NCBI GenBank assembly: GCA_025963775.1
Contig: JAOQAD010000024.1
Span: 17,740 to 81,739, forward strand
Direction of reading: 5' to 3'
DNA from: Bacteroidota bacterium
GTDB lineage: Bacteria > Bacteroidota > Bacteroidia > 2-12-FULL-35-15
DNA: 64,000 nt
Shown here: in pieces, positions 63,563-64,000 of the stretch
Layout: each line of letters opens with the position of its first letter
How positions within the stretch are numbered: position 1 is the stretch's first letter
Position numbers and translations under genes: made by a program
The notes under the pieces: generated by a model
Told to the model about the DNA's origin: nothing
Database searches by the model: none
What the model saw: only the letters and a program-made list of their open reading frames with translations

Positions 63563-64000
63563 AATTTTTTTTATAAATGACTCAATCGAAGCAGGATCTG
63601 CGCGTTGTCAACGCCCGCTTTGTCATCCCGAGCTTGCCCGAGGGATCTTATTCCAAGCCAACCCACGATAAACACATAGTACGTCAATCATAATCAATCA
63701 TAAGCGTCTAAGACGATCATCCTGTTTTATCATAAAAATCTGCGTGGATCAGCGTACCATTATACACAGTACATCAAAATTGCCAACCCATTCCCGCCCT
63801 TAGCGCTGATCGACACACCCACTAATAAAACCTCTGCGTCTCTGCGAGAAACACCCACGCGCGTTCTCGACTTCGCTCGAACTGACATCGCACAACACTC
63901 TGCGTTCTCTGCGAGAATAGACTTTGCGTTCTTGGCGTCTTTGCGAGAAAAGATAACACCCGCGCACGTTCTCGATACATTTTTCCGAAAAGGAAAAACA
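63563..64000. other. 438-bp repeat-rich intergenic end of the window
   Basis: It holds a GTCATCCCGAGC-type palindrome (63622-63648), a TTCGCTCGAACTGAC palindrome near 63863-63886, and several CTCTGCGTCTCTGCGAGAA-type units at 63828-63855 and 63903-63953. No ORF of note and no RNA gene was seen. Confidence 0.65.

Noticed and set aside
63563..64000. Possible CRISPR array at the window end
   Set aside because: The CTCTGCGT...GAGAA units are irregular in spacing and sequence and mixed with palindromic repeats; no constant repeat with unique spacers.
1..64000. tRNA or rRNA genes
   Set aside because: No stretch with a tRNA-like TTCGA-loop plus acceptor pairing or rRNA core was recognised; TTCGA words belong to the palindromic repeats.

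Overview
The window is a stretch of a Bacteroidota chromosome, most like the Sphingobacteriia/Chitinophagia/Flavobacteriia-type lineages. This is inferred from several signs. Three ORFs carry type IX secretion (T9SS) C-terminal sorting signals. There is a complete MoxR-DUF58-BatABCDE aerotolerance locus. Rho has a long low-complexity insert. Histidine degradation uses HutI, HutG and a fused FtcD. Several genes have Bacteroidota-type promoter boxes (TAnnTTTG), and recognisable Shine-Dalgarno sequences are scarce. No tRNA, rRNA, CRISPR array or transposase was seen.

Layout. 1-3.9 kb: the 5' end of dnaE (leftward, cut by the window edge), a YceI-like lipoprotein, a TonB C-terminal-domain protein and pruA. 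3.9-5.6 kb: a very A+T-rich KAP-like P-loop ATPase gene, leftward, set between two copies of a 15-bp sequence that belongs to the pruA terminator. This is the best candidate for an acquired, possibly defensive, gene. 5.7-11.7 kb: a lipoprotein, an SDR oxidoreductase, a two-gene ABC system, an AHSA1-type protein, a Tat-exported DsrE-like protein and a small secreted protein. 11.8-19 kb (leftward): a PorE-like OmpA/beta-propeller protein, a large AsmA-like protein, aroC and a T9SS-sorted secreted protein. 19-23 kb: hutI-hutG-ftcD. 23-32 kb: a membrane-anchored patatin, an ECF sigma factor, uvrA (with an in-frame repeat-like insert), an ABC exporter and truA. 32.4-41 kb: the Bat operon. 41.5-45.6 kb: a 1378-residue T9SS type B surface protein with Ig-like and SprB-type repeats. 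45.7-54.7 kb: a phosphodiesterase, rho, a DUF4199 membrane protein, a second ABC exporter, rsmG, a second ECF sigma factor, a glycosyltransferase and tgt. 54.9-63.6 kb: small membrane proteins and lipoproteins, a decayed GH5-type glycosidase carrying a T9SS tail, a GNAT, a PrsW-type protease, an FMN reductase, a SUKH-like protein and a small membrane protein.

How the genes work together. The hut genes convert imidazolonepropionate to glutamate by two alternative last steps, and pruA feeds proline carbon into glutamate. The Bat genes form one translationally coupled unit (stop/start overlaps TAATG, TAGTG and ATGA) that builds a MoxR/VWA envelope machine. Cell-surface genes (T9SS cargo, PorE-like, TonB-like, AsmA-like, lipoproteins) dominate the rest.

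Intergenic DNA carries at least two families of dispersed repeats: palindromic elements based on GTCATTTCGAG/GTCATCCCG, and TTCGTAATTCG-rich tails. One repeat-like segment appears to have entered the uvrA reading frame. All functional calls are made from reading the translated sequence; no database search was run.
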